This document shows, in pieces, positions 50,688-59,754 of a stretch of 64,000 bases of DNA. A program made the position numbers and the translations under genes. The notes under the pieces were generated by a model. That model saw nothing but the letters and a program-made list of their open reading frames with translations, was not told the DNA's origin and ran no database searches. Where the stretch lies: positions 1 to 64,000 of the forward strand of contig JAPPLU010000049.1 in the NCBI GenBank assembly GCA_028874075.1. Direction: 5' to 3'. Position 1 is the stretch's first letter. The number at the start of each line of letters is the position of its first letter. Source of the stretch: Chloroflexota bacterium (GTDB taxonomy: Bacteria > Chloroflexota > Dehalococcoidia > Lucifugimonadales > UBA3495).

Positions 50688-50975
50688 TCACTGGCTGCGT
50701 CCTACCTTAGAAATGTGGGCCCTAACTACTTCATTAACCCAGTGGTCGAGTTTCCCTTGACCACCAGTCTTGGACTCCCACCAGGCAACGATGTCCTGAT
50801 CCACTCTTACCGAGACTGAACTCTCACCCCGGCGGGTCAGGGAGTCCCTTCGGGGGTTTCGAACCTCCAAGACTTCAGGAATGTCTTCGGTGTCGATTTC
50901 CTGCTCAGGCATCTGCTCCAACTGGTTAAGCAGATTCCATTCTTCTTCTGTTAGTTCAGCGCTACTTTTCTTCAT
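50688..50975 (-). CDS. brnA: BrnA-type antitoxin
   Basis: 95-aa ribbon-helix-helix antitoxin (SSVSVRVDQDIVAWWESKTG is the family signature). It overlaps the toxin end by 14 bp, as is normal in brnTA modules, and should repress the operon. GGAAAG lies before the ATG. Confidence 0.88.
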   Translation of the reverse strand: MKKSSAELTEEEWNLLNQLEQMPEQEIDTEDIPEVLEVRNPRRDSLTRRGESSVSVRVDQDIVAWWESKTGGQGKLDHWVNEVVRAHISKVGRSQ

Positions 50976-51246
50976 AGATCAATCTTTCCAGCCGAGTTGC
51001 CCTTCTGGCGCTAATGATGCGGCCTGCCCTTTCACCTGTCTGGGGATCAGGTTCCTCTTCGGTGTGGATCACTATCAGCATTGAAGGTCCAATTACCCCG
51101 AGTGATCTGAACCTGGATTCGCCCGTGAATGGGTCATCGTAGGTAAAACAATAATCGTCATCAAAGACCCGCTGCGCAATTTCGAAGGGAACACCATGCT
51201 TTGCCAGGTTCTCCGCATTCTTTACCGGGTCCCAAGTCCAGGGCAA
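50962..51246 (-). CDS. brnT: BrnT-type toxin
   Basis: 94-aa RelE-fold ribonuclease. It has WTWDPVKNAENLAKHGVPFE, then FDDDYCFTYDD, and the diagnostic GRIISARRATRLERLIYEEK. The start is TTG at 51246, eight bases after GGAGG (51255-51259). A TTGACC-18-TATAAT promoter lies directly upstream. Confidence 0.9.
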   Translation of the reverse strand: MPWTWDPVKNAENLAKHGVPFEIAQRVFDDDYCFTYDDPFTGESRFRSLGVIGPSMLIVIHTEEEPDPQTGERAGRIISARRATRLERLIYEEK

Positions 51247-51272
51247 GTTGCTTTCCTCCAAGTGTATGGCAG

Positions 51273-51302
51273 ATTATAGGGACGACCATCTCCTGTGGTC
51301 AA
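51273..51302 (-). promoter_or_regulatory. brnTA promoter
   Basis: On the minus strand TTGACC (51297-51302), 18-base spacer, TATAAT (51273-51278), 27 bp before the brnT start codon. Confidence 0.8.
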
Positions 51303-51466
51303 TGTCGATGCACTCACCATACCCTCTATGGTGGAAGCCAAATCAATTCCCTCCCACTACTACAAGGCATTTTAAACAGAAAGCCCCTCGGCTTTGAAAC
51401 CCCTTCGAACGATAGATATGACATTTATAGCAGCCACCAGCATCATAAACTATAAGGGGCAATCTA

Positions 51467-51910
51467 ATGCGGGCCACCACCAAGTATGTTCTCTTGATGA
51501 TTGTTGTCTTGTCAGTAACTGCCGCGGCGGCCTGTTATTCCTCTCCTTCTTCCCCTACAGCCGCCTGCCCCGAGGGCTGGGACCAGGTTACCGAGTACCG
51601 CCTCTACTTCGGCCGCAGCGATGCCACTGGCGTTCCCGACGCCGTATCCGGTGAGGCGTGGGCCCAGTTCCTGTCCGACACGGTTACGCCCCGGTTTCCC
51701 GACGGCCTTACCGTAACCGATGGGGCCGGTCAGTGGCGCAACGACGCCGGTGAAATCCTGAAAGAGCAGTCAAAGATACTTACCCTCCTGGTCTGGCCCG
51801 ACGACTCTGCCCTGTCTCGGATTAACGAAATTGCCGACGAGTACGAACGGCGCTTTGAGCAGGAATCGGTGCTGCTAACGTCCGCGCCATCCTGCGCCTC
51901 TTTCAGCTAG
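51467..51910 (+). CDS. DUF3574 lipoprotein
   Basis: 147-aa secreted lipoprotein. The signal ends at VTAAAACYS; Cys23 is the likely lipid anchor. The mature part matches DUF3574: YRLYFGRSDATGVPDAVS, WAQFLSDTVTPRFPDGLTVT and GQWRNDAGEILKEQSKIL. Function unknown. The start ATG has a weak ribosome binding site. Confidence 0.82.
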   Translation: MRATTKYVLLMIVVLSVTAAAACYSSPSSPTAACPEGWDQVTEYRLYFGRSDATGVPDAVSGEAWAQFLSDTVTPRFPDGLTVTDGAGQWRNDAGEILKEQSKILTLLVWPDDSALSRINEIADEYERRFEQESVLLTSAPSCASFS

Positions 51911-52076
51911 ACCGGCCCCTCTGTCTCTCCCACTCTGGGACGAGTGCTATTTCCCGAAAGCTCCCTTCGTGCCCATTAGTGCGCCTTCGTGGATAAATCT
52001 CCGTTGACGCTCATTTCCGCTGCCTTTACACTGCCCCCAACTACAACAACCCTGAACAACCATGCGGAGGGGCAGC

Positions 52077-52871
52077 ATGAGTCTTCCTGAATTTGACGTT
52101 ACCGGTCAGAAAGTGCTTATTACCGGCGCGGGCCGGGGTATCGGCAAGGGCATTGCCCTGGCCTTCGCCGAGGCCGGGGCCGACGTGGCCATTACCGGCC
52201 TTACCGATACCGGCGTGAATGCCGTGGCCGAAGAGGTGCGCTCCCTGGGCCGCGCCGCTCTGCCCCTGACCGGCGACGCAACCCGGGCCGAGGATATGGA
52301 CCGCATCGCCCAGCAAGCTTTGGCAGAGTTCGGCCACCTGGACACCCTGGTTACCTGCGTGGGCGACGCCATCCGCAAGCCCGTGGTCAAGCTCCCTGGC
52401 ATCAGCGTCGAGGGCATGAGCGAGGAGGAGTGGCATTTTATAGTGGACGTGAACCTGACCGAGGCCTTCCAGGGCTGCCGCGCCTTCGGGCAGCACCTAT
52501 TGGAACGGGGCCAGGGTTCTGTCATCAACATCTCCGGTTGGGCCGCCTTCCGGGGCCGCCAGGGTTCTGCCGCCTACGACGCCGCCAAGGCCGGGGTGAT
52601 GCGCTTCACCGAGTCCCTGGCCCAGGAATGGGCTCCCTACGGCGTTCGCGTCAACTCCGTGGCCCCGGGCAGCTTCCCAGACCCGGCCCAGATGTCCACC
52701 GAGGCCTACCAGGCCCGCCAGAACGCCGCCAGAGAGCAGGTACCCCTGGGACGGGTGGGCTATCTGAAGGAAATTGGCTACCTTTCCGTCTTCCTGGCCT
52801 CCCCTGCCGCCGCCTACGTAACCGGCCAGACCTGGGCCGTGGACGGCGGGGTGAGCATAAAGAGCGCCTAG
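52077..52871 (+). CDS. Short-chain dehydrogenase/reductase
   Basis: 264-aa SDR with the nucleotide motif ITGAGRGIGKGIALAFAEAG and a catalytic site in INISGWAAFRGRQGSAAYDAAK (Ser, Tyr, Lys). A substrate loop follows. The ATG at 52077 follows GGAGGGGC; an upstream ATG at 52062 has no such site. It ends with YVTGQTWAVDGGVSIKSA, typical of the family. Alone in this strand group. Confidence 0.92.
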   Translation: MSLPEFDVTGQKVLITGAGRGIGKGIALAFAEAGADVAITGLTDTGVNAVAEEVRSLGRAALPLTGDATRAEDMDRIAQQALAEFGHLDTLVTCVGDAIRKPVVKLPGISVEGMSEEEWHFIVDVNLTEAFQGCRAFGQHLLERGQGSVINISGWAAFRGRQGSAAYDAAKAGVMRFTESLAQEWAPYGVRVNSVAPGSFPDPAQMSTEAYQARQNAAREQVPLGRVGYLKEIGYLSVFLASPAAAYVTGQTWAVDGGVSIKSA

Positions 52872-52984
52872 CTTTCGGCTGGTCAACACCGGCGTTGACC
52901 TGGGACGGCCTCGCCGTAGAGCCGTTGAAGGCACAGGCTGCCCAAGCCAGGTAGGTTGTGCGTTAAGGATACGGAGATCTCCCG

Positions 52985-54232
52985 ATGGAAAGATGGGACG
53001 ACCAATCCTTGTGGGATTTCGCCAAGGGCCGCGGGATTAGCCGGAGGCGATTCCTGTGGCTCACGGCATCCGGGGGCGCTGCGGCTATCCTGGCCGCCTG
53101 CGGAATTACCGAGACATCCCAGGCTCCCGGCAACGTTCCGGCTAAATCGGCCGGCGGGGCCTGGTTCAAAGACCCATCGCCACTCATCGCCCACGACGAC
53201 GGCAAGAGTCTTGAAGCCCGCCTGGAAAATACCCGGGGCCTGGTAACCGCCAACAGCAACTTCTTTGTCCGCAACAATTCCACAAGCCTGGACCTGGATG
53301 CGGCCGCCTGGCGGCTTTCGGTGGAAGGGGACGCCGTCGCCAACCCGCTGGAGTTGACCTACGATGACATTCTGCGCCTCCCCTCGAGGGTTCTGATGTG
53401 CTACCTGGAGTGCGCCGGAAACCACCGGGCCATGTTCGATTTGGTCCAGGGCCGCGCCGCCTCCGGCACCCAGTGGATGACCGGCGGCATCAGCAACGGG
53501 GAATGGGTCGGCTGCTCTTTACGGGATGTGCTGACCCGGGCTGGCATCCGGGACAACGCGGTCAGCGTGCTGCTGGTGGGGCTGGACACCGAATCGCCTG
53601 AAAACGGATTTCGCCGCGCCTTGCCGGTGGAAAAGGCAATGCACCCGGATACCCTGCTGGCCTACGGGCTAAACGGCGAACCGCTGCCCCGGGATCACGG
53701 CTTTCCCGTGCGCGCCCTGGTCCCCGGCTGGGTGGGCAGTTCCAGCATCAAGTGGCTGGGCCGAATAGTCGTGTCCTCCCAACAACAGTGGACCAGGAAC
53801 AACACCGACTCCTACGTGCTCATCGGCGACGATTACCCTCCCGAAGGCGAAGCGTCTGGCCAGCCTGTTGGCACGCAGAACATCAAGAGCGTCCTGGCCG
53901 TGCCTTGGCCCGCCGTGTTGCCCGCCGGGCTTCACCGCCTCCACGGTTTCGCCCATTCACCCCACGGACCCATTGTCCAAGTAGAGTGGAGTAACGATGG
54001 CGGAGCTTCATGGCGCGACGCCGAACTGCCCGGGCCCCAGCCCCAGTATTCCTGGGCCCGCTTCTCCTTCACCTGGGATGCTGAGCCGGGTGACCACCTG
54101 TTAATGACCCGGGCCACCGATGGGGCGGGCAACAACCAGCCCGACTCGGTCCCCTTCAACGAAAAGGGCTACCTGTTCAACCAGCCCCTTCCCCACCCTA
54201 TCAGGGTTACCGCCGAGGATGCGGGAGCATAA
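52985..54232 (+). CDS. Tat-exported sulfite oxidase-like molybdoenzyme
   Basis: 415-aa molybdopterin-dependent oxidoreductase. The N-terminus has twin arginines (SRRRFLWLTASGGAAAILAA) and a lipobox-like LAACG, so it may be exported folded and lipidated. The Mo-binding domain contains the ligand Cys in CYLECAGNHRAMFD, GGISNGEWVGCSLRDVL and HGFPVRALVPGWVGSSSIKW. The C-terminal Mo-cofactor dimerisation domain contains VEWSNDGGASWRDAELP. A SUOX-like or MsrP-like reaction is plausible. No heme subunit is nearby. Confidence 0.88.
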   Translation: MERWDDQSLWDFAKGRGISRRRFLWLTASGGAAAILAACGITETSQAPGNVPAKSAGGAWFKDPSPLIAHDDGKSLEARLENTRGLVTANSNFFVRNNSTSLDLDAAAWRLSVEGDAVANPLELTYDDILRLPSRVLMCYLECAGNHRAMFDLVQGRAASGTQWMTGGISNGEWVGCSLRDVLTRAGIRDNAVSVLLVGLDTESPENGFRRALPVEKAMHPDTLLAYGLNGEPLPRDHGFPVRALVPGWVGSSSIKWLGRIVVSSQQQWTRNNTDSYVLIGDDYPPEGEASGQPVGTQNIKSVLAVPWPAVLPAGLHRLHGFAHSPHGPIVQVEWSNDGGASWRDAELPGPQPQYSWARFSFTWDAEPGDHLLMTRATDGAGNNQPDSVPFNEKGYLFNQPLPHPIRVTAEDAGA

Positions 54233-54417
54233 GAAAAACCTGCGTCGGCACCGGAAATAGCGTAAAATAGGCAGCGAAATCTAAGGGCCTTTCAAGTCGC
54301 TCTAGGCCATTGCCTGCCCCGCCAGCATTTGTGAACATTCGTGGCAATGAGTAAATGATGCTTTTCTTGGTCAATCTTCATGTCCTTTTGCGGATGGATA
54401 GCTGAGGAGTTTCAGCC

Positions 54418-56058
54418 ATGACCATGCATTACCCGCTGCTGGTGCCCAGCATCCTTAACCGTGCCCGCACCGCTTTTCCCAACAAGGAAATCATCACCCG
54501 CGTTAATGGCGCCGACGGTGTCGAAGGCGGAGTACACCGCTACACTTATGGGGACATGGCCGCCCGGGTCAACAAACTGTGCAACGCTCTCACCGCCCTT
54601 GGCGTAAAGCAGGGCGATCGGGTGGGCACCTTCGCCTGGAACACCTACCGGCACCTGGAGGCCTATTTTGCCTCCCCGGTTATGGGCGCGGTCAACCACA
54701 CCATCAACATCCGCCTCTTTCCCGACGACCTGGTCTACATCGTCAACCACGCCCAGGATAAGGTGATTTTCGTCGACCCCGACCTGTGTCCCATCCTGGA
54801 AGCCCTGGCGCCCCAGCTTGAGTCTGTCGAGCATTACATTATCCTGACTGACGATCCGGAACCGGCCACCATCCTGCCCAACGCCGTAAGCTACGAAACC
54901 TTGCTGGCCCAGGCTTCCGACCGGTTCACTCCGCCGGAAATGGATGAATGGGACCCGGCCGGCCTGTGTTACACCTCGGCCACCACCGGGCGGCCCAAAG
55001 GTGTAACCTACTCGCACCGCGCTCTCTATCTCCATTCCATGGCCGAGTGCATGGCCGACACCGTAGCCTTCAGCGAGCGGGACACCACGATGGCCATGGT
55101 GCCCATGTTCCACGCCAATTGCTGGGGATTTCCCTACTCCAGCGCCCTGGTGGGCGCCAGCCAGGTAATGCCAGGCGTCCGGCCCGACCCCCAGGCCATC
55201 TGCGAACTTATCGACCAGCACAAGGTGACAGTCACTGCCGGAGTTCCCACCATCTGGGTTGGTGTGCTGGATTACTTGGAACGCTCGGGCCGGAGCTACG
55301 ATTTTTCTTCCCTGCGGGCCGTTATCAGCGGCGGTTCCGCCGTGCCCGTCAGCGTCATCCGGGCCTACAAGGAACGGCTGGGCGTTGACCTGGTCCACGC
55401 CTACGGCATGACCGAAGCCACCCCCATCGTCACCTACAACCGGCCCAAGACTCACCTGGAAGACCTGCCCGAGGATGAGAAGTACGATCTGGCCGGCAGC
55501 CAGGGTATGGTAGTGGCGGGTCTTGAGATGCGGCTGGTGGACGACGAAGGCAACGACCTGCCCTGGGACGGCGAGCAGCGGGGCGAGCTGCTCTTCCGAG
55601 GCCCCTGGATTTCCCGGGAGTATTACAATGATGAGCGCACCGCCGAGACCTACATCGATGGCTGGTATCACAGCGGCGACATTGCCTCGGTAGACCCGGA
55701 GGGTTACGTCCAGATAGGCGACCGCGTCAAGGACATGGTCAAGAGCGGCGGCGAGTGGATTTCCTCGGTGGACCTGGAGACGGCCATCATCGCCCACCCG
55801 GATGTGCTGGAGGCGGCTGTCATCGCCATCCCCCATCCCACCTGGGTGGAACGGCCCCTGGCCTGCGTGGTGCCCCGGGAGGGCGCCCGCGACAGCCTGG
55901 ACCGGGCCCAGGTGCTGGACTTCATCCGAGACAGGTTCGCCCGCTGGTGGTTGCCCGACGACGTGGTGTTCATCGACGAAATCCCCAAGACCAGCGTGGG
56001 CAAGTTTGACAAGAAAGTGCTGAGGGAGAGATACCAGGATTGGGTGGTGGAGGAGTAG
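54418..56058 (+). CDS. AMP-forming fatty-acid CoA ligase
   Basis: 546-aa ANL-family ligase that activates a carboxylate with ATP and CoA. Motifs in order: CYTSATTGRPKGVTYSHRAL (P-loop), HAYGMTEATPIVTYN, YHSGDIASVDPEGYVQIGDR and KDMVKSGGEWISSVDLE (hinge), and the catalytic Lys in IPKTSVGKFDKKVLRE. The family resembles long- or medium-chain acyl-CoA ligases. A weak ribosome binding site (GGAGT) precedes the ATG. Confidence 0.92.
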   Translation: MTMHYPLLVPSILNRARTAFPNKEIITRVNGADGVEGGVHRYTYGDMAARVNKLCNALTALGVKQGDRVGTFAWNTYRHLEAYFASPVMGAVNHTINIRLFPDDLVYIVNHAQDKVIFVDPDLCPILEALAPQLESVEHYIILTDDPEPATILPNAVSYETLLAQASDRFTPPEMDEWDPAGLCYTSATTGRPKGVTYSHRALYLHSMAECMADTVAFSERDTTMAMVPMFHANCWGFPYSSALVGASQVMPGVRPDPQAICELIDQHKVTVTAGVPTIWVGVLDYLERSGRSYDFSSLRAVISGGSAVPVSVIRAYKERLGVDLVHAYGMTEATPIVTYNRPKTHLEDLPEDEKYDLAGSQGMVVAGLEMRLVDDEGNDLPWDGEQRGELLFRGPWISREYYNDERTAETYIDGWYHSGDIASVDPEGYVQIGDRVKDMVKSGGEWISSVDLETAIIAHPDVLEAAVIAIPHPTWVERPLACVVPREGARDSLDRAQVLDFIRDRFARWWLPDDVVFIDEIPKTSVGKFDKKVLRERYQDWVVEE

Positions 56059-56146
56059 GGAGGTGTTCCCCAGGGGCCGGCAGAGGCCGGAGCTATCCGA
56101 ATTCTCCCTTGAACCCGAATCGAATATTGAGAATCCTGGAGACATC

Positions 56147-56857
56147 ATGGTCGAGGAAGCGTACGAATTTGACCAGCAGCCTGGCGTCAACATTTTCGGC
56201 GCCACCCCTCCTTCCACGGGCATCGTTTACGTCCTCAGCAACGTAGCCATGCCCGGCTACATCAAGATTGGCTACACCGGCGGCAACAGCTCCAAGGATG
56301 TGGAGGACCGGATGCGGCAGCTGGACAGCACCGGAGTGCCCCGCTCCTTTGACTGCGAATATGCCGCCCTGGTGAGTAACTGCTCCCAGGTGGAGAAAGC
56401 CATCCACACGGCCTTTGGAGACTTCAGGGTCAGGCAGAACCGGGAGTTCTTTGAGGGAGTAGAGCCCTTCCGTGTGAAGGCAATTCTGCAGCTGTTGGCC
56501 ATTGAGGAAGTAACGCCCAACGGCCACAAGCACCACACGTCCGAGTACGAATTCAGGGATATGGAGAACGAACAGCCCATAAGACGGCGGGATAGCTTTA
56601 CCTTTTCAATGGTGGACCTTCCCAAGGGCGCCACCCTGGAGTGGGGCGACGACCCGGAAATAAAATGCCAGGTTGCCAACGACAGCACCGGGGTGGTGTT
56701 TGACGGCGAGTACTACTCCCTGACGGGGCTGGCCTCCAAGCTCAAGCAGTGGAAGCACACTCCCAGCGCTGCCAGGTATTGGCTCTACCAGGGCGAAACC
56801 CTCCTCCAGCGCCGCGACCGCCTGGAGCAGGATGCATTGGGGCTGGAGGACTATTAG
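56147..56857 (+). CDS. GIY-YIG nuclease-family protein with C-terminal RAMA-like domain
   Basis: 236-aa protein. The GIY-YIG core is GIVYVLSNVAMPGYIKIGYT, with Arg in DRMRQLDSTGVP and Glu in REFFEGVEPFRV, the T5orf172 type. The C-terminal FDGEYYSLTGLASKLKQW region followed by YWLYQGETLLQRRDRLE matches the DUF4357/RAMA domain of restriction-associated proteins. No methylase or helicase is nearby, so it is an orphan. GGAG precedes the ATG at 56147. Confidence 0.82.
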   Translation: MVEEAYEFDQQPGVNIFGATPPSTGIVYVLSNVAMPGYIKIGYTGGNSSKDVEDRMRQLDSTGVPRSFDCEYAALVSNCSQVEKAIHTAFGDFRVRQNREFFEGVEPFRVKAILQLLAIEEVTPNGHKHHTSEYEFRDMENEQPIRRRDSFTFSMVDLPKGATLEWGDDPEIKCQVANDSTGVVFDGEYYSLTGLASKLKQWKHTPSAARYWLYQGETLLQRRDRLEQDALGLEDY

Positions 56858-56940
56858 GCACCGGTCTCCCCCTGCTACTCTCGAGACATTGAGAAAACCC
56901 GGCGGATATCCGCCGATTATACCCTTGGAACGGAGCGCCC

Positions 56941-59331
56941 ATGCTTACCCAAATCAGCCTGACCGACCACCTCTCCCGCACCAATGGCCGCGTTTCACTT
57001 GCCGGCCTTTCCGCACCGGCCGAAATCTACCGCGACGCCTGGGGCATTCCCCACGCCCGAGCAGCCAGCGAGACCGACGCCTTCTTCGTCCAGGGCTTCT
57101 TTACCGCCCAGGACCGACTTTGGCAAATGGAGTACGACCGGCGGCGGGGCAGCGGCCGCTGGGCCGAGGTGGTGGGCAAATCCGCCCTGGACCAGGACGT
57201 GATGATGCGCCGCTTCCGCCTGGTGGACAGCGCCCGGGCCGACTACGGCGCGGTCAACGATCAGACCCGCCGCCTGATGGACGCCTACGCCGCCGGCGTC
57301 AACGGCTGGATTGAAACCGCCACCGCCGAAGGTTCCCTTCCCGTGGAGTACGCCATATCCGGCATCGAAGCCGAACCCTGGCAGCCGTGGGACGGCCTGG
57401 TGGTATTCAAGGTCCGCCACATCCTCATGGGCGTCTTCGAATCCAAGACCTGGCGCGCCCAACTGGTGCGGGAACTGGGACCGGAAAAGGCCTCCCAGGT
57501 GGCCCCCGGCTATCAGCCTGGCCAGCTTCAAATCCTGCCCCCGGGCAGCCGCTACGAGGGCGAGCTGGACTACTATCTCGCCGAACTGATGGCCGGCGCG
57601 GCGGCGGTCAACCTGCTCAACGAGACCGACAGCGGCAGCAACAGCTGGGCCCTGTCCGGCGAGCGCACCGCCACCGGCAAGCCCCTGCTGGCCGGCGACT
57701 CCCACCGCGCCCTGGACACGCCCAACGTCTATTACCAGAGCCACGTCGCCTGCCCCCAGTGGGACGTTATCGGCCTGGCCATCCCTGGCGTCCCTGGCTT
57801 CCCCCATTTCGGTCACAACGACCGGGTTGCCTGGTGCATCACCCACCTCAGCGGTGATTACCAGGACCTGTACATTGAGGAATTTAACGGTTCCAGGGCC
57901 GGAATGTACCGGATGCCCGACATCAACCAGGATGGAGATTCCCGCTGGACCGACTTCCACGCCAGCCACTGGCGTCCCACCGACACCAGGGACGAGACCA
58001 TCAAGGTAAAAGACGGGGACGACCATCACATCACCACCTGGGCCACCCGCCACGGTCCTATCATCGCCGGTGGGCCTCCTGGCAAGTACGGCCTGGCCCT
58101 CAAGTACACCGCCACCGACGGCCCCAAGCCCTGGCCCAACATCATCCCCACCATGCTGCGGGCGCGGGACAGTCACGAACTGACGGAGTCCATGCGCGGC
58201 TGGGTGGACCCGGCCAACAACTTCCTTTTCGCCGACGTGGACGGCAATATCGGCTACCTGAGCCGGGGCGAAATCCCCATCCGCACGGGGCAAAATGCCC
58301 GCCTGCCCGTCCCTGGCTGGACCGGCGACCACGAGTGGCAGGGCAACATTCCCTTCGAGGAAATGCCCCGCTCCATCAACCCGCCCGAGGGCTACATCGT
58401 AACCGCCAACAACAAGCCAGTGGGCGACGACTATCCCTACTACATCTCCTCCGAGTTCACCCCCGGCTTCCGCGCCGAGCGGGTGCGGGAGGCCCTGCTT
58501 GCCCTGAACAAGCCCACCGTCGCCGACATGACCCAGGTCCACAGTGAGCGCGTCTCCATCCCCGCCCTGGCCTACATCGAATACCTCAAGGCCAATCGGG
58601 CCGAGATTCGGACGTATGATAGCGAAACTGCCAGGGCTCTCCAGATACTCCTGGGCTGGTCCGGCAGCATGGACGCAGGCGACGTGGCTCCCACCATCTA
58701 CAGCGCCTTCCGGGATGCCCTGCTTCACCGTATCTACCGCCACATCCTGGGTGACAAGCTGGCTGAAGAGGCCTGGCACCCCGCCAACCGGGGCACCGGC
58801 GCCTTCATGGGCCGGGTCAAGACCCAGCTCATCTACATGTTCCCCGAAGACGACCGACGCCTGCTCCCCGGCGGTGAAACTTGGCTTTCCATGATGTCCG
58901 CCGCCCTGGCGGAGGCAGTGGAGGCGCTGCGCAACACCCTGGGAGATAACTTCGCTGAGTGGAACTGGGACCGGCTCCACCAGGCGCGCCCCCGGCACAC
59001 CCTGTCCGAAGCCTTCCCTGAAATGGCAAGTCTGCTGGACCCGCCCTCCATCCCCATGTCCGGGGACGCCGACACGCCCCTGGCCGGGGCCTACTCCCCC
59101 GCTGACCCGGCCACTGTGGGCGGCCTGTCCGTGGCCCGCTATTCTTACGACCTTGCCGACTGGGACAACTCCCTGTGGGCCATCCCTCTGGGCTCCTCCG
59201 GCAATCCCGGCAGCCCCCACTACCACGACCAGTCGGAAACCTGGCGCCAGGTGCAGATGATTCCCATGGAGTACGGCTGGGACGGTATCATTTCCCGCAG
59301 CCAGTCTCACCAGACCCTGGACCCGGCGTAG
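56941..59331 (+). CDS. Penicillin acylase-family amidase (Ntn hydrolase)
   Basis: 796-aa proenzyme-like protein. The alpha part has RDAWGIPHARAASETDAFFV and QGFFTAQDRLWQMEYDRRRG. The autocatalytic cleavage site is at DSGSNSWALSGERTATGKPL, where Ser becomes the beta-chain nucleophile. Later motifs are DSHRALDTPNVYYQSHV and FGHNDRVAWCITHL. It likely hydrolyses an amide such as an acyl-homoserine lactone or penicillin. No signal peptide is present, unusual for the family, so it may act in the cytoplasm. Confidence 0.92.
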   Translation: MLTQISLTDHLSRTNGRVSLAGLSAPAEIYRDAWGIPHARAASETDAFFVQGFFTAQDRLWQMEYDRRRGSGRWAEVVGKSALDQDVMMRRFRLVDSARADYGAVNDQTRRLMDAYAAGVNGWIETATAEGSLPVEYAISGIEAEPWQPWDGLVVFKVRHILMGVFESKTWRAQLVRELGPEKASQVAPGYQPGQLQILPPGSRYEGELDYYLAELMAGAAAVNLLNETDSGSNSWALSGERTATGKPLLAGDSHRALDTPNVYYQSHVACPQWDVIGLAIPGVPGFPHFGHNDRVAWCITHLSGDYQDLYIEEFNGSRAGMYRMPDINQDGDSRWTDFHASHWRPTDTRDETIKVKDGDDHHITTWATRHGPIIAGGPPGKYGLALKYTATDGPKPWPNIIPTMLRARDSHELTESMRGWVDPANNFLFADVDGNIGYLSRGEIPIRTGQNARLPVPGWTGDHEWQGNIPFEEMPRSINPPEGYIVTANNKPVGDDYPYYISSEFTPGFRAERVREALLALNKPTVADMTQVHSERVSIPALAYIEYLKANRAEIRTYDSETARALQILLGWSGSMDAGDVAPTIYSAFRDALLHRIYRHILGDKLAEEAWHPANRGTGAFMGRVKTQLIYMFPEDDRRLLPGGETWLSMMSAALAEAVEALRNTLGDNFAEWNWDRLHQARPRHTLSEAFPEMASLLDPPSIPMSGDADTPLAGAYSPADPATVGGLSVARYSYDLADWDNSLWAIPLGSSGNPGSPHYHDQSETWRQVQMIPMEYGWDGIISRSQSHQTLDPA

Positions 59332-59343
59332 GCGGAGGCCACC

Positions 59344-59610
59344 GTGAGCATGTTTGACTGGTACCAGCGCGCCCGAGCCAGGGCCGAGCATTTTATAACC
59401 GACCTTGACCCTGAGCTTGAGGTGGATGTGGACGAAGACTACATCACCCCCTACGACGGAGGCGAGGAATACGACACCTTCGTCCTGGTCTTCTCCCACC
59501 CCACCAACCCAAAGCTCAACTGGACCATGGCCGTCAAACCCGAAGAAGACTTCATCAACACCGAACTGGAACAGGTGGTGCGGCGCATTTATTTTGAGCG
59601 AGTGGAATAG
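59344..59610 (+). CDS. Small acidic hypothetical protein
   Basis: 88-aa acidic protein starting with GTG (MSMFDWYQRARARAEHFITD), preceded by GGAGG and only 12 bp after the penicillin acylase stop, so probably co-expressed. No domain recognised. It could be a chaperone-like partner of the acylase, but that is speculation. Confidence 0.65.
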   Translation: MSMFDWYQRARARAEHFITDLDPELEVDVDEDYITPYDGGEEYDTFVLVFSHPTNPKLNWTMAVKPEEDFINTELEQVVRRIYFERVE

Positions 59611-59662
59611 CCGTTGCGGCCGCTAATCCCGAGCCTGGCGAAGGCCGCCAGCTTACCCAGTC

Positions 59663-59691
59663 GTAGGGGCAGGCCTTGTGGCAGCCCTGCC
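59663..59691. repeat. GTAGGGGC-type intergenic repeat
   Basis: GTAGGGGCAGGCCTTGTGGC with AGCCCTGCC is a degenerate copy of the hairpin at 15978 (GCAGGGGCAGCCTTTGTGGC). Confidence 0.7.
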
Positions 59692-59754
59692 AAGAACAGC
59701 AGTAAGGAAAACCCCCGCCCGTTCCTGTATCAAACTTGAGAGATAGGTGAAACC

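Noticed and set aside
54412..59499. Minus-strand frames of 603 and 834 codons opposite the acyl-CoA ligase and penicillin acylase
   Set aside because: Both are antisense shadows of strongly conserved plus-strand enzymes.
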